DNA from: Muribaculaceae bacterium
GTDB lineage: Bacteria > Bacteroidota > Bacteroidia > Bacteroidales > Muribaculaceae
Assembly: GCA_017462345.1 (NCBI GenBank)
Contig: JAFTRI010000007.1
Span: 1 to 64,000, forward strand
Direction of reading: 5' to 3'
DNA length: 64,000 nt
Shown here: one piece after another, positions 52,137 to 59,123 of the stretch
Layout of the letters: each line of letters starts with the position of its first letter
Numbering within the stretch: the stretch's first letter is position 1
The notes under the pieces: generated by a model
What the model was told of the DNA's origin: nothing
What the model saw: only the letters and a program-made list of their open reading frames with translations
Database searches by the model: none
Translations under genes and position numbers: made by a program

Positions 52137-53840
52137 TTAACGGTTAACACTCTGCCGTGCAACAATCGAATTGGCCATAGCAACAGCCTTTGTTATGTGA
52201 TCGCAGATGTGGTCATCACCGATAATCCTGTCAATATTGGCATGTTGCAATACAGAATGCACTTCGGGTTTAACACCGGACAACACCACATGTATCCCCT
52301 CGTTCTGTGACGACCTGATGAGAATTTCCAGATTATGGATACCGGTAGAGTCGATGAACGGAACCTTGCGCATACGTATTATTCGCACAACGGGCCTGTC
52401 GGCCATAGAGGATCGCATGAGTTCATCAAACTTGGTCGCCACGCCAAAGAAGAACGGCCCGTCTATCTCATATACTTCAACACCCTTCGCCACATCAAGC
52501 ACCTCATGAACAGTAGCCTCGGTTCCCTCGGTCACATCAAGCTGTTCACTATATACCTTTATCTGAGTATTCTCGGTCACACGGCGCAGGAACAGAATCA
52601 TCGCAAGCAACAAGCCTATCTCTATAGCTATGGTAAGATCGAACACCACAGTCAGGAGGAATGTAACAACCAGCACCGATATGTCGCTCTTGGGCGACTT
52701 GAATATGCCCACGACAGTGCGCCATCCGCTCATGTTGTATGACACCACAATCAACACAGCCGCGAGACAGGACATGGGGACAAGATTAATGAGCGGCATC
52801 AGGAAAAGGAATATAAGCAAAAGCACAAGCGTATGAACGATGCCTGCCACCGGAGTACGCCCTCCGTTAGTAATATTGGTCATTGTGCGGGCGATGGCAC
52901 CGGTTACCGGTATTCCTCCCACAAACGGCACAACTATATTCGCAATGCCCTGACCTATAAGTTCGGTGTTGCTGTTTGTCCGCGAACCGGTCACACCGTC
53001 GGCCACAGTCGCAGACAACAACGACTCAATGGCGCACAGAATCGCAATGGTAAATGCCGACGGGAGCAATTGGTTGATTGTCGACATCGACAGGTCAAAT
53101 CCGCCAGAAACGGGAAGCTCGGTTGACAAATTCCCGAAACGGTCCCCGATAGTCTCAACATCAAATCCGGGAAAGAAACACTTGACAACATAAACCACTG
53201 CGGTCACTATCACGATGGCAATCAACGCTCCCGGCAATTTTTTCGACACAAGCGGCACACACACAATTATCAATAGCGAGACAAGCCCGACGACAAGCGT
53301 AGGGATGTGTATATTACCGAAATTGCTTAAAAACACGCCCCATTTGGGAATAAACTCGCTCGGGACATCAGTCAGCCCAAGCCCAAAGAAATCATTAATC
53401 TGCGTAGAGAAGATCGTAAGCGCAATACCGGCCGTAAAACCTACCACGATGGGATAAGGTATAAACTTTATCACCGTCCCGAGATGGAACAGCCCCATTA
53501 GCACCAGTATCAGTCCGGCAATAAGTGTCGCGACTGCCAGCCCCTGCAACCCGTACAAGGCTATGATATTATATACAATAACTATAAATGCACCTGTAGG
53601 GCCCCCGATCTGAACAGAGTTACCGCCAAATGCCGATACCACAAACCCGCCGACAATCGCAGTGATCAATCCCACTGTGGGACTCACACCCGATGCTATC
53701 CCAAACGCAATGGCAAGCGGCAAAGCGACAATACCTACAACAATACCTGCAATGAGGTCATCCTTAAATCGACCTAACGAATAATTCTTCAGTGCCGAGA
53801 ACAACTTCGGACTGAAGTCTATTGTACCGGACAAATTCAT
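52137..53840 (-). CDS. SulP-family inorganic anion transporter with STAS domain
   Basis: The 567-residue protein has ~12-14 membrane segments with SulP features (DLIAGIVVGIVALPLAIAFG near the start; GGIPVTGAIARTMTNITNGG) and a C-terminal STAS domain (about 440-560) with the phospho-site-like motif FIDSTGIHNLEIL. Bacterial SulP proteins carry sulfate, bicarbonate or dicarboxylates. No sulfate-assimilation or carbonic anhydrase gene adjoins it, so substrate is open. Confidence 0.93.
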   Translation of the reverse strand: MNLSGTIDFSPKLFSALKNYSLGRFKDDLIAGIVVGIVALPLAIAFGIASGVSPTVGLITAIVGGFVVSAFGGNSVQIGGPTGAFIVIVYNIIALYGLQGLAVATLIAGLILVLMGLFHLGTVIKFIPYPIVVGFTAGIALTIFSTQINDFFGLGLTDVPSEFIPKWGVFLSNFGNIHIPTLVVGLVSLLIIVCVPLVSKKLPGALIAIVIVTAVVYVVKCFFPGFDVETIGDRFGNLSTELPVSGGFDLSMSTINQLLPSAFTIAILCAIESLLSATVADGVTGSRTNSNTELIGQGIANIVVPFVGGIPVTGAIARTMTNITNGGRTPVAGIVHTLVLLLIFLFLMPLINLVPMSCLAAVLIVVSYNMSGWRTVVGIFKSPKSDISVLVVTFLLTVVFDLTIAIEIGLLLAMILFLRRVTENTQIKVYSEQLDVTEGTEATVHEVLDVAKGVEVYEIDGPFFFGVATKFDELMRSSMADRPVVRIIRMRKVPFIDSTGIHNLEILIRSSQNEGIHVVLSGVKPEVHSVLQHANIDRIIGDDHICDHITKAVAMANSIVARQSVNR

Positions 53841-53885
53841 AACCGTTTTTCTTAATACTATAACCTAAAATCTTTTTTGAGGCTG

Positions 53886-53893
53886 CAAAGTTA
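53886..53893 (-). promoter_or_regulatory. -7 element of the SulP gene
   Basis: TAACTTTG on the minus strand matches TAnnTTTG, 46 bases before the ATG. No clear -33. Confidence 0.5.
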
Positions 53894-53970
53894 AGACAAT
53901 TTTACAAATCGTAAATAAATATTTTTAAAACTTCACGATTTTTCTTTCCCAACCCATTCAAGACGACAGG

Positions 53971-54213
53971 TCGAGAGCCTCGGCTCGCAACAATGCAAAG
54001 GAGGAGCAATTCCACCTCATACCGCAGCAATGGATTTCGATTGGGAGACCCTCTCCGCCCTGCGGGCACCTCTCCCTCGTAGGGAGAGGAATTGTCGAGT
54101 GTCTCGACACCCTAATGATGCAGGGTACAACAAAGGAAAAAACACCGGCGTTCTCTTTATTAAGTATATTTAACTATTGGGGGGGTAAAATCAGCCCATT
54201 TAACTTATCTTTG
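53971..54213 (+). repeat. long noncoding repeat, copy A
   Basis: This segment aligns almost end to end with 56400-56646. Shared blocks include CAATGCAAAGGAGGAGCAAT, CCGCCCTGCGGGCACC, the perfect hairpin CCTCTCCCT (54069-54077)/AGGGAGAGG (54081-54089), CACCCTAATGATGCAGGGT, and TATTTAACTATT followed by G7 and TAAAATCAGCCCATT. The repeat ends in the -7 box of the next gene. No ORF in it looks coding. Confidence 0.85.
54206..54213 (+). promoter_or_regulatory. -7 element at the end of repeat copy A
   Basis: TATCTTTG matches TAnnTTTG. A G7 tract at 54179-54185 lies 20 bp upstream, where a -33 element would be expected. Confidence 0.6.
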
Positions 54214-54248
54214 TGGCAAAAATTTCTGACTTTATAAAACAACAGGTC

Positions 54249-55241
54249 ATGCATTATCAGAAAGCAATAAGATCAAGCATCATCACAATTATCGCTGGCA
54301 TTTCATTTCTTCACACCAATGCCCAACAAGTCGACTACTCAGTCGTATCCGTACCCGAAGAATCCGGAATTGACTTCATGAAAATCACCCGTGCAAACGA
54401 TTATGTATGTATGCCCGGAATTATGCGCTCCTCCGAAAAAATCGAATGGCTGACAAATCGCGTTCTTGGAATAGCGCGTAATGGCTCAGCAATCGCTTAT
54501 CTATCGTCCCGAAACAACACTACAAATATTTTCATAAAGGATATAACACGAGCCGGAAGTTCAATACAACGCACTAACAGAATCAATGTCATAGACTTCT
54601 CATTCTCGCCCGACTGCAAATACCTTTGTTTTTCAGAGAAACGTGGCGACTATAATCAAATTTTCCGCACCAATGCAGAAAAAGGATATGTCTGCCGACA
54701 GATCACATCCAATGACATGGATTATTCACCGGTTTTTTCTCCAGATATGCAACAGATATTCTTTACCCGTTTAGAGACCCGCGGTGTAAGCGTTTGGGCG
54801 CATAATGCCGAAAACAATTTCCTGTCAAGCTACACCTCGGGGATGAACCCATGCCCGCTAAGTGGGGAGCCAGCCCTATTACTTACCCGCTCCAACTCAG
54901 CAGGGCAGAGTGAGATATGGAAAGTGAACTACGAGACAGGTGTCGAGGAGTGTATCGTTTCCGACCCGAACCATAATTTTTCAACCCCTACAGTATCTCC
55001 GGACGGGCAGTACATCCTGTTTGTCGGCGACAGCCGTCTCTCTGCAGGAGATTTCGATTATCTGAATACCGATTTATTTGTATGCCGCATGGACGGCACC
55101 GGATTCACCCAGCTCACCTATCATGCCGCCGATGACCTCAGCCCTGTGTGGAGTGCCGACGGACGCCACATCTACTTCATATCCCAGCGGGGCGACACAC
55201 AGGGCACGGCCAACGTCTGGCGCATGTCGTTCAACTACTAA
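54249..55241 (+). CDS. TolB-like PD40/WD40 beta-propeller periplasmic protein
   Basis: From the ATG at 54249 the product is 330 residues with a signal peptide (to about HTNAQQ, residue 27). Repeated propeller blades follow: IDFSFSPDCKYLCFSEKRGD, MDYSPVFSPDMQQIFFTRLE, FSTPTVSPDGQYILFVGDS and LSPVWSADGRHIYFISQRGD, all PD40 repeats. Such proteins are periplasmic scaffolds. A GTG at 54213 opens the frame, but it sits in the promoter. The two downstream barrel genes suggest an envelope context. Confidence 0.87.
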   Translation: MHYQKAIRSSIITIIAGISFLHTNAQQVDYSVVSVPEESGIDFMKITRANDYVCMPGIMRSSEKIEWLTNRVLGIARNGSAIAYLSSRNNTTNIFIKDITRAGSSIQRTNRINVIDFSFSPDCKYLCFSEKRGDYNQIFRTNAEKGYVCRQITSNDMDYSPVFSPDMQQIFFTRLETRGVSVWAHNAENNFLSSYTSGMNPCPLSGEPALLLTRSNSAGQSEIWKVNYETGVEECIVSDPNHNFSTPTVSPDGQYILFVGDSRLSAGDFDYLNTDLFVCRMDGTGFTQLTYHAADDLSPVWSADGRHIYFISQRGDTQGTANVWRMSFNY

Positions 55242-55287
55242 GACCGATTCTGATTACAATCATTATTCACTTTAATAGTTTTTATTT

Positions 55288-56094
55288 ATGAAAAATCTTA
55301 AATTATTTTTGGTTGCCGGTCTCTTGACTGTATCCGCACCGGCATTCGCCCAATTTTTAAATCCAACCAATAGCGGAGCGACAAGACAGACAAATGACTC
55401 CAGTAAAACTACCATCGCAACAACCAAAGACAAGAAAGACGCTAAAAATAACAACGGATTTACGGCTATTTATGCAGCATACAATCCTATCTCAATAAAA
55501 ACCGATGCCGACAATACCGAAGACCTTAATTTGACAGGGTTTTCTCTTGGCTATAATGCTATGGGTAAACTTTCCGGCAATCTTCACTTCGGCATGGGTC
55601 TCCGCTTCACATACGGCTACGGGAAACAGGATGTGCCATACTTAGATGATTTTTGGACTTACAATAATGGAACAGAATCACTCTCATTTAAATTCAAATA
55701 TTCCCTATTATCGATTGGAATGCCAATCAGCTTAGGATACAATCTGACCCCCAACAGTTCTGTTTCCCTAATTCCCTACATCGGTCTCAACTTCAAAGGA
55801 GTTGTGCCTTTCACCCGAAAGACAGAAGTGGAAAATCTCCCAAGCTGGCTGACAGAAGATGAATTCTTTGAAGATTATGCGGGCGATATAATCAAAAAAG
55901 AATACGACCTTACCAATGAGGATGAGGTCACCAAAGACGGTAAATGGAAACAATTCCAATTGGGATGGCACGTAGGATGCCACCTTCTTTACAAAGCATT
56001 ATATCTCGGCGTAAGCTACGAAAACGACTTTACTGAACTCTGCAAGAAAACAAAGATGTCCCAATGGACAATCTCTATAGGATATAACTTCTAG
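55288..56094 (+). CDS. outer-membrane beta-barrel-like protein (paralogue of the gene at 56714)
   Basis: The 268-residue protein has a signal peptide (MKNLKLFLVAGLLTVSAPAFAQ), a basic linker and alternating beta strands ending LCKKTKMSQWTISIGYNF, a C-terminal aromatic typical of barrel proteins. Its signal peptide and last strands match the protein at 56714-57478, so the two are paralogues. It lies 46 bases after the PD40 gene without a separate promoter box and may be co-transcribed. Family unrecognised. Confidence 0.75.
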   Translation: MKNLKLFLVAGLLTVSAPAFAQFLNPTNSGATRQTNDSSKTTIATTKDKKDAKNNNGFTAIYAAYNPISIKTDADNTEDLNLTGFSLGYNAMGKLSGNLHFGMGLRFTYGYGKQDVPYLDDFWTYNNGTESLSFKFKYSLLSIGMPISLGYNLTPNSSVSLIPYIGLNFKGVVPFTRKTEVENLPSWLTEDEFFEDYAGDIIKKEYDLTNEDEVTKDGKWKQFQLGWHVGCHLLYKALYLGVSYENDFTELCKKTKMSQWTISIGYNF

Positions 56095-56147
56095 CTGTAA
56101 AGCATATAAACAAGACACAACACAAAAGCTGGAGGTGACAATATTTG

Positions 56148-56193
56148 GAAGTGAACCCCAAAAGTTAGACACAAAACTTTTGGGGTTCACTTC
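56148..56193. repeat. perfect 19-bp palindrome resembling IS3-family ends
   Basis: GAAGTGAACCCCAAAAGTT (56148-56166) and AACTTTTGGGGTTCACTTC (56175-56193) are perfect inverted copies with an 8-nt loop. The sequence TGAACCCCAAAAGTTAGACA reads like the terminal inverted repeat of an IS3-family element. No transposase is nearby. It may instead be the terminator of the barrel gene, 54 bases upstream. Confidence 0.6.
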
Positions 56194-56221
56194 ATAAGCC
56201 GCACGGGCTTTGCTGTTTTAT

Positions 56222-56280
56222 GGAGGGGAGACCCTCCCCGCCCTGCGGGCACCTCTCCCTACGAGGGAGAGGACTTGTCG
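56222..56280 (+). repeat. partial third copy of the repeat core
   Basis: GGGAGACCCTCCCCGCCCTG, GCGGGCACCTCTCCCT and AGGGAGAGGACTTGTCGAGT match the centre of copies A and B, including the hairpin CCTCTCCCT (56252-56260)/AGGGAGAGG (56264-56272) with loop ACG in place of CGT. Confidence 0.8.
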
Positions 56281-56344
56281 AGTGAGCCGGCTGAGGCGGG
56301 ACAGGCAGATCAGGAGGCTTTACAGCCGGATGGTTTTCGGGATA

Positions 56345-56393
56345 CCCCCTCAGTCACTTCGTGACAGCTCCCCCTGCAAAAGGGGAGCAATTC
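56345..56393 (+). repeat. short unit with two hairpins (CAGTCAC-TTC-GTGAC and CTCCCC...GGGGAG)
   Basis: CTCAGTCACTTCGTGACAGC followed by TCCCCCTGCAAAAGGGGAGC forms two adjacent hairpins. From memory, near-identical units occur as dispersed repeats in many gut Firmicutes, which makes its presence here notable. Confidence 0.6.
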
Positions 56394-56399
56394 CCGTTG

Positions 56400-56646
56400 T
56401 CGAGAGCCTCGACCCGCGACAATGCAAAGGAGGAGCAATTCCACCTCATACCGTAGCAATGGCTTTCGATTGGGGAGACCCTCTCCGCCCTGCGGGCACC
56501 TCTCCCTCGTAGGGAGAGGAATTACCGAGTGGCTCGACACCCTAATGATGCAGGGTGAAATGGATGGGGAAAAATCACTGGCGCCCTTATCCTTAAGCAT
56601 ATTTAACTATTGGGGGGGTAAAATCAGCCCATTGCATATATCTTTG
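56400..56646 (+). repeat. long noncoding repeat, copy B
   Basis: Second copy of the element at 53971-54213, with hairpin CCTCTCCCT (56499-56507)/AGGGAGAGG (56511-56519), CACCCTAATGATGCAGGGT and the TATTTAACTATT-G7-TAAAATCAGCCCATT block. Here too the repeat ends in a -7 box, TATCTTTG (56639-56646), that serves the next gene. The stretch between the CAGGGT and TATTTAAC blocks has diverged most. Confidence 0.85.
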
Positions 56647-56713
56647 CAGAAAGTTTCACTCTAAAACCTTTTTTAACTGCCAAGAATTACCAAACATATC
56701 AACAAACCCAATT

Positions 56714-57478
56714 ATGAAAAGAATCAAATCCATCATGGCAGCCGGGCTCATTACCCTTTCAGCCCCGGCTTTTGCGCAGTTCACGAATGACGGAAGCACA
56801 AACACCGGTCCAAGCAGCACAAACACCAGCTACAACCGTATTGAGGTTTCCTACAATCCTGTATCGTTATCCTCCGACTATGACGGAGTTGACGACGAAG
56901 ACCTTACCGGCATCTCAGCGGCTTACATCAGAGGGATCAGCCTATCAAAGACAATCCCCCTCTACATCGAAACAGGCCTTCGCCTTACATACGCATGGTA
57001 CAGCGAGGACGAGAGCGACAGCGGTACAGGTTACGAATATGTCGACGGCTATGGCTTGGTCGGCTACAACTACACCGCGAATGTTGAGGAGAAATTCACG
57101 TATTTAGGAATAATAGTCCCCATCAACCTCGCATACCGCTTTGCTATACCCGACAGCAAGGTCACAATAACCCCATACGCCGGTATCACACTAAGGGGGA
57201 ATATTATCGCAAAGGACAAACTCGATGCATCCGTAACCGTTTCCGTTCCCGGCTACGGCTCTGAAACAGTATCGGAAGAAGAAAGCTACAACATGTTTGA
57301 CAAAGACGATGTAGGCAAGGACCTCCAGTTCAACCGCATCCAATTAGGCTGGGACATCGGTATGAATGTCGCGTTCAACAAATTCAACGTGGGGCTCAGC
57401 TACGGCAGCGACTTTACCAATCTGTGCAAGAAAACCAAAACAAACAACTGGTCTGTTTCAGTAGGCTGTAATTTCTAA
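56714..57478 (+). CDS. outer-membrane beta-barrel-like protein (paralogue of the gene at 55288)
   Basis: The 254-residue protein has a signal peptide (MKRIKSIMAAGLITLSAPAFAQF) and a barrel-like body: RIEVSYNPVSLSSDYDGVDD, LYIETGLRLTYAWYSEDE, YLGIIVPINLAYRFAIPD, and a C-terminus LCKKTKTNNWSVSVGCNF. N- and C-terminal strands match the gene at 55288. Its promoter is the end of repeat copy B. Family unrecognised. Confidence 0.75.
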   Translation: MKRIKSIMAAGLITLSAPAFAQFTNDGSTNTGPSSTNTSYNRIEVSYNPVSLSSDYDGVDDEDLTGISAAYIRGISLSKTIPLYIETGLRLTYAWYSEDESDSGTGYEYVDGYGLVGYNYTANVEEKFTYLGIIVPINLAYRFAIPDSKVTITPYAGITLRGNIIAKDKLDASVTVSVPGYGSETVSEEESYNMFDKDDVGKDLQFNRIQLGWDIGMNVAFNKFNVGLSYGSDFTNLCKKTKTNNWSVSVGCNF

Positions 57479-57507
57479 CCACCAGCCAGATACTAAAAAC
57501 ATTCAGG

Positions 57508-57540
57508 TCGCGTCAAGAAATTCTTGGCGCGATTTTTTTT
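57508..57540 (+). terminator. strong intrinsic terminator after the second barrel gene
   Basis: TCGCGTCAAGAA (57508-57519) and TTCTTGGCGCGA (57521-57532) pair along 12 positions (one wobble), followed by T8 (57533-57540). Confidence 0.92.
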
Positions 57541-57634
57541 GTGCCTATAATATACCTCATCCCCTCCAGCCCCGGTGCGCAATTATTTTTTTGGACTGTA
57601 CCGTAATCGCATGTTTGGGGGTACAGCATGCCAT

Positions 57635-57741
57635 TAACTTTGCCAAACGAAACAAATGAGCCCTTTGACATTGTTAACATAACGAAACGAGTGCTTTTAT
57701 TGGCCGGCGCACACTATTTACGAATAGATTTCGTAACTTTG
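57635..57741 (+). promoter_or_regulatory. two -7 elements upstream of trpS
   Basis: TAACTTTG occurs at 57635-57642 and again at 57734-57741. The first has a TTTG 17 bp upstream (57614-57617), slightly short; the second has no good -33 but lies 34 bases before the trpS ATG. Confidence 0.5.
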
Positions 57742-57775
57742 CAGCCTAAAATCCGAACACTTATACAGAACGACA

Positions 57776-58825
57776 ATGAAAGAAGTTGTACTTAGCGGCA
57801 TACGCGCCACCGGAAACCTTCATCTTGGCAACTACTTCGGCGCGCTGAGCAAATTCGTGAGAATGCAAAACGACTATGACTGCCTGTTTTTCATAGCCGA
57901 CCTGCACGCGCTCACAACCCATCCCGATCCAAAGATGCTTCACTCCAATGTCAAGAATATCCTTGCCGAGTATCTTGCAGCAGGAATCGACCCGGAAAAA
58001 GCGACAATATTCGTACAGAGCGACATCCCCGAAATCTCGGAGCTATACCTGTTGCTCAATATGCACGTGGGAATCGGAGAGCTGATGCGTACAGCCTCAT
58101 TCAAAGACAAGGCCCGCAAGCAACTCGGAATCAAGAGCGACAGTGACGACATAGAGAAAGAGATCATAGGGAACGAATCAAACAAGCGCGTAAATGCAGG
58201 GCTACTCACCTACCCGACCCTGATGGCAGTAGACATCCTCATCCAAAAGGCGCATAAAGTACCTGTAGGGAAAGATCAGGAACAGCATCTGGAATTGACC
58301 CGACGCTTTGCGCGACGCTTCAACTCGTTCTACGGTGTAGAGCTGTTTCCCGAGCCTGAAAACTTCAACTTCGGCGGAACTCCCGTTAAAGTTCCCGGGC
58401 TGGACGGTTCAGGCAAAATGGGCAAGAGCGAGGGCAACTGCATCTACCTCATCGACGAGGAGAAAGTACTGCGCAAGAAAGTGATGCGCGCCGTCACCGA
58501 TGAAGGGCCCAAAGAGCCGAACTCGCCGGTGAGCCAACCGATACAGAACCTGTTCACACTGATGGAGCTGACATCATCCCCGGAAACATTGCAGCAGTTC
58601 CGCGACGCATACGCCGACTGCTCCATACGCTACGGAGACCTGAAGAAACAGCTCGCTGAAGACATACTGAGAATAACGCTTCCAATACGCGAGCGCATCC
58701 TTGACATACAGAATGATGACGCATATCTGAGCCGTGTCGTGCGCCAAGGTGCCGAGCGTGCACGTGAACGTGCAGCCAAGACCTTGCAGGAGGTGCGTGA
58801 GATCATGGGAATACGTAAATTCTGA
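57776..58825 (+). CDS. trpS: tryptophanyl-tRNA synthetase
   Basis: The 349-residue class I synthetase has the HIGH-type motif in RATGNLHLGNYFGAL (residues 9-23), VPVGKDQEQHLELTRRFARR, and the KMSKS-type motif GSGKMGKSEGN. Length and order are normal. It charges tRNA-Trp. Confidence 0.96.
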   Translation: MKEVVLSGIRATGNLHLGNYFGALSKFVRMQNDYDCLFFIADLHALTTHPDPKMLHSNVKNILAEYLAAGIDPEKATIFVQSDIPEISELYLLLNMHVGIGELMRTASFKDKARKQLGIKSDSDDIEKEIIGNESNKRVNAGLLTYPTLMAVDILIQKAHKVPVGKDQEQHLELTRRFARRFNSFYGVELFPEPENFNFGGTPVKVPGLDGSGKMGKSEGNCIYLIDEEKVLRKKVMRAVTDEGPKEPNSPVSQPIQNLFTLMELTSSPETLQQFRDAYADCSIRYGDLKKQLAEDILRITLPIRERILDIQNDDAYLSRVVRQGAERARERAAKTLQEVREIMGIRKF

Positions 58826-58865
58826 TAACATTTTAACGCAAAAACATCAAATTTCCTCCCATTTA

Positions 58866-58897
58866 TTTGGCACTACGGGTCAAACAGTATAATTTTG
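58866..58897 (+). promoter_or_regulatory. promoter of the ilv operon
   Basis: TTTG (58866-58869) and TAATTTTG (58890-58897) are 20 bp apart, a perfect consensus. The transcript would start near 58904, leaving a ~220-nt leader before ilvD. Confidence 0.85.
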
Positions 58898-58927
58898 CAA
58901 CCACAATCCATTTACAGGAAATGCAAT

Positions 58928-59008
58928 ATGAATACCCGATATACGCATCAGACACTATTTCCGCTACCTCTACTGAATGTCGTGGTGGTCGTCTCTATCC
59001 TTCATTAA
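58928..59008 (+). CDS. ilv operon leader peptide (attenuator)
   Basis: A 26-codon frame in the ilvD leader begins MNTRYTHQT and continues [17 protein letters not shown]-stop. It has five Leu, five consecutive Val and one Ile codon, the three end products of the branched-chain pathway, in 26 codons. It lies 31 bases after the -7 box and ends at the first arm of competing hairpins. This is the standard design of ribosome-stalling attenuation in ilv/leu operons of Gammaproteobacteria. It is too short for ordinary gene calling. Confidence 0.85.
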   Translation: MNTRYTHQTLFPLPLLNVVVVVSILH

Positions 59009-59095
59009 GGGGAGAGCAAGCCCGTTGCGTCTATCACAACCAATGACAAAACAACATGATGCCTCCCCTTCCAGCTCCGGCGACAGGGAGGCATC
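59007..59095 (+). terminator. attenuator hairpins (antiterminator and terminator) before ilvD
   Basis: Terminator: GATGCCTCCC (59058-59067) pairs perfectly with GGGAGGCATC (59086-59095), followed by only a short TTT after 5 bases. Competing stem: AAGGGGAG (59007-59014, overlapping the leader-peptide stop) pairs perfectly with CTCCCCTT (59063-59070), which uses the same bases as the terminator 5' arm. A ribosome ending at 59008 would cover the first arm and free the terminator; stalling earlier, in the Val/Leu codons, would allow the antiterminator. Confidence 0.75.
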
Positions 59096-59123
59096 ACAGT
59101 TTAAAATAGAAAGGAACACAATC

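Larger units (their letters stand above)
56095..56713. other. 619-bp noncoding region rich in repeats
   Basis: It holds a perfect 19-bp palindrome, a third copy of the hairpin core, a separate CTCAGTCAC/GTGAC hairpin unit, repeat copy B and the promoter of the next gene. An open frame of 100 codons at 56210 crosses these repeats and is not credible. Confidence 0.8.

Noticed and set aside
56210-56512. 100-codon frame in the repeat region
   Set aside because: Its sequence is made of noncoding repeat units that recur out of frame elsewhere; no start context or domain.
58977-59123. N-terminal extension of ilvD by 49 codons
   Set aside because: It would run through the attenuator hairpins; the family starts at the Met at 59124.
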